Assembly (NCBI GenBank): GCA_002390045.1
Contig: DGSB01000046.1
Coordinates: forward strand, 1-24,509
Direction: 5' to 3'
Origin: Fibrobacter sp. UBA4373
GTDB lineage: Bacteria > Fibrobacterota > Fibrobacteria > Fibrobacterales > Fibrobacteraceae
Length of the DNA stretch: 24,509 bases
Program-made: the position numbers and the translations under genes
Shown: piece by piece, positions 23,506 to 24,509 of the stretch
How positions within the stretch are numbered: the stretch's first letter is position 1
Layout of the letters: every line of letters starts with the position of its first letter
The notes under the pieces: model-generated
What the model saw: only the letters and a program-made list of their open reading frames with translations
What the model was told of the DNA's origin: nothing
Database searches by the model: none

Positions 23506-23531
23506 AAGGCAGCCAGTGCGGCTGCCTTTTT
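23506..23531 (+). terminator. Rho-independent terminator of murA
   Basis: GGCAGCC (23508-23514) and GGCTGCC (23520-23526) form a perfect 7-bp stem, extended by AA/TT, with loop AGTGC, then TTTTT. It begins 19 nt after the murA stop. Confidence 0.85.
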
Positions 23532-23557
23532 CTTTTGGCCCTTTGAACTTTAAAATG

Positions 23558-23584
23558 AAAAAGACCCGCATCGCTGCGAGTCTT
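23558..23584 (-). terminator. Terminator of the Asn/Arg and Ala/Pro-rich protein gene
   Basis: On the minus strand AAGACTCGC (23584-23576) pairs with GCGGGTCTT (23569-23561) with one T-G pair around a 6-nt loop, then TTTT. It lies 35 nt after the stop at 23620. Confidence 0.75.
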
Positions 23585-23619
23585 TTCCAAATTCCGTAGA
23601 GAATTAAACCGGATAAAGC

Positions 23620-24318
23620 TTATGCTTCTTCCTGGGAGTCTTCTTCCACCGGGAGCTTCTTCATCACGTTACGACGGCCATAGCGGACCTTCGTCGGATC
23701 GAATTCAGCACCAACGGCTTCCGGTTCCTGAGCCGGAGCAACAGGAGCAGCCGGAGCAGCTGCCGGGGTTTCCGGAAGCGTAGCCTGGATGCGCGGAGGA
23801 AGCGGACGACGGCCTTCTGCACGCGGAGCTTCAGCAGCAGGAGCTGCAACTGGAGCCTGAACCGGAGCTGGAGTCGGGGCCGGAGCAACCGGAGCTGCCG
23901 GAGCAGCTGCGACCGGAGCTTCAACTGCCGAAGCCGGAGCTTCAGCAGCCTTGTCTGCGGAGAATTCACGGCGACGATCGTTACGACGGTCATTGCGACG
24001 GTCATTACGGCGGTCACCACGTTCATTGCGATCGCGCGTATTTGCACGATCCTGGCGGTTGCCATTGTTGCTTGCATTGTTTGCAGCATTATTGCTACGA
24101 TCACGACGATCGTTGTTGCGATTATTTTCGCGACGGTCATTGTTGCGGGCAGCCATATCCTGAGCGCTAACCGGATGACGGTTCGGCTTCAGATTGGTGT
24201 CCGAAACACGCTTGACAATCGGAGTATGAAGCATCGTGATGAGCTTATTCACCTTGGAAAGAATAACGATTCCAAGGATCACCGCGATAACGGCGAGTAC
24301 GAGAGTGATGTATTCCAT
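23620..24318 (-). CDS. Membrane-anchored low-complexity protein (Asn/Arg/Asp block, then Ala/Pro block)
   Basis: 232 residues. Residues 3-21 are a single hydrophobic span (YITLVLAVIAVILGIVIL) followed by basic residues, so the rest is probably cytoplasmic. Residues about 54-118 consist almost only of Asn, Arg and Asp, including repeats of RRND. Residues about 121-200 are Ala/Pro/Val/Glu rich (PVAAAPAAPVAPAPTPAPVQ). The C-terminus is FDPTKVRYGRRNVMKKLPVE with an acidic end. No known domain is visible. The Arg/Asn block could bind RNA or another polyanion; that is speculation. The ribosome site GAGGT is about 7-8 nt before the ATG. A long structured leader precedes it (24319-24509). In-frame coding is supported by the ribosome site, the 12-bp in-frame repeats and the downstream terminator. 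Confidence 0.8.
   Translation of the reverse strand: MEYITLVLAVIAVILGIVILSKVNKLITMLHTPIVKRVSDTNLKPNRHPVSAQDMAARNNDRRENNRNNDRRDRSNNAANNASNNGNRQDRANTRDRNERGDRRNDRRNDRRNDRRREFSADKAAEAPASAVEAPVAAAPAAPVAPAPTPAPVQAPVAAPAAEAPRAEGRRPLPPRIQATLPETPAAAPAAPVAPAQEPEAVGAEFDPTKVRYGRRNVMKKLPVEEDSQEEA
23975..24022. repeat. 12-bp tandem units encoding RRND repeats
   Basis: Four units of period 12 begin at 23975, 23987, 23999 and 24011 (type CGGTCATTGCGA), encoding Arg-Arg-Asn-Asp repeats on the minus strand. Being a multiple of 3, changes in copy number keep the frame. Confidence 0.75.
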
Positions 24319-24509
24319 TTAGAGTACCTCAATCAAAGGGTGACACGGAAAGCGGCTGGAAGGACCGTAATTTCCGCGGAAGTCGTGAAACGGGGACCAT
24401 TTACTAACGCTCCTAGGAGCTCAACGGCCATATGAAGGGGCCCAAAACGGGCAGTATCGCCAACTGGCGAAAGAAAAGAACGACTTCGACGCCTAATTTA
24501 GATAATTAC
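24319..24509 (-). other. Palindrome-rich leader upstream of the low-complexity protein gene
   Basis: 191 bp without a clear protein gene. It holds GCTCCTAGGAGC (perfect palindrome, 24409-24420), TTCCGCGGAA (24372-24381), a hairpin GCCC-AAAAC-GGGC (24440-24452) and a hairpin TCGCC-AACT-GGCGA (24457-24470). GC content is higher than in neighbouring spacers. A promoter-like box lies at its far end, so it is probably transcribed as a long 5' leader or a separate small RNA. It matches no RNA family I can recognise (checked by eye against RNase P, tmRNA and SRP RNA signatures). Confidence 0.5.
24492..24508 (-). promoter_or_regulatory. Promoter-like motif, second copy
   Basis: The minus strand reads TAATTATCTAAATTAGG, 16 of 17 identical to 12928-12944. 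The TAAATTAG box (24500-24493) would start a transcript near 24487, giving a leader of about 170 nt. The upstream half of the promoter lies outside the window. Confidence 0.45.

Noticed and set aside
23951..24163. Arg/Ser-rich plus-strand frame, and the idea of a CRISPR-like array over the short repeats
   Set aside because: The 12-bp repeats are contiguous, in frame with the minus-strand gene and have no spacers.
24319..24509. tmRNA, RNase P RNA or SRP RNA in the right-hand leader
   Set aside because: None of the conserved starts or cores of these RNAs (as I know them) is present, although a short frame ending before TAA near 24494 superficially recalls a tmRNA tag.
1..24509. Mobile elements, attachment sites, tRNA or rRNA genes
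   Set aside because: No transposase, integrase, terminal inverted repeats with target duplication, or tRNA/rRNA signatures were seen on reading both strands.

Overview
The window looks like chromosomal DNA from a Fibrobacter-type bacterium (Fibrobacterota, FCB group). The main pointer is the serine-linked lipoprotein at 16244-17191, whose C-terminal half reads as a FISUMP domain (Fibrobacter succinogenes major paralogous domain). Supporting signs are a secreted modular protein with a short sorting-like C-terminal tail, upstream boxes resembling the TAnnTTTG promoter element of Bacteroidetes relatives, a formate-producing pyruvate formate-lyase pair, and moderate GC content. The species assignment is an inference; no rRNA or tRNA gene is present.

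Left part (1-4577), all on the minus strand: a DUF4398-type lipoprotein, an OmpA-like peptidoglycan-binding protein and a solitary Phd/YefM antitoxin overlap each other (ATGA and TAATG junctions). They are followed by an 881-residue secreted protein with six cadherin/Ig-like modules, which appears to have its own promoter. A strong terminator hairpin follows, then the 5' end of another lipoprotein that runs off the window. xseA (4581-5879) diverges from this block.

Middle (5882-11266), minus strand: the fermentation pair pflB-pflA, and upstream of it a three-gene unit consisting of a 96-residue unknown protein, ybeY and a CorC/YbeX-like CBS membrane protein. From 11355 to 17191 the plus strand carries a FecR-domain secreted protein started by TTG, a COG2509-like FAD enzyme, an RluA-type pseudouridine synthase, slyD with a triplicated Cys/His tail, and the FISUMP lipoprotein.

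Right part: rapA and proB form a minus-strand pair (21365-17253). rapA diverges across only 40 bp from a GYF_2-RDD membrane protein that is followed closely by murA. Last comes a minus-strand membrane-anchored protein of extreme composition (Asn/Arg/Asp block then Ala/Pro block), with an approximately 180-nt leader full of palindromes and hairpins.

Most genes are housekeeping (RNA processing, fermentation, proline and peptidoglycan synthesis). The unusual items are envelope genes and short regulatory DNA: the toxin-less Phd gene, the leader at 24319-24509, a 17-nt promoter-like motif occurring twice, the mirrored 8-mer between rapA and the RDD gene, and the SlyD tail. No complete new defence or mobile system is visible. 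There is no gene-free stretch longer than 300 bp.
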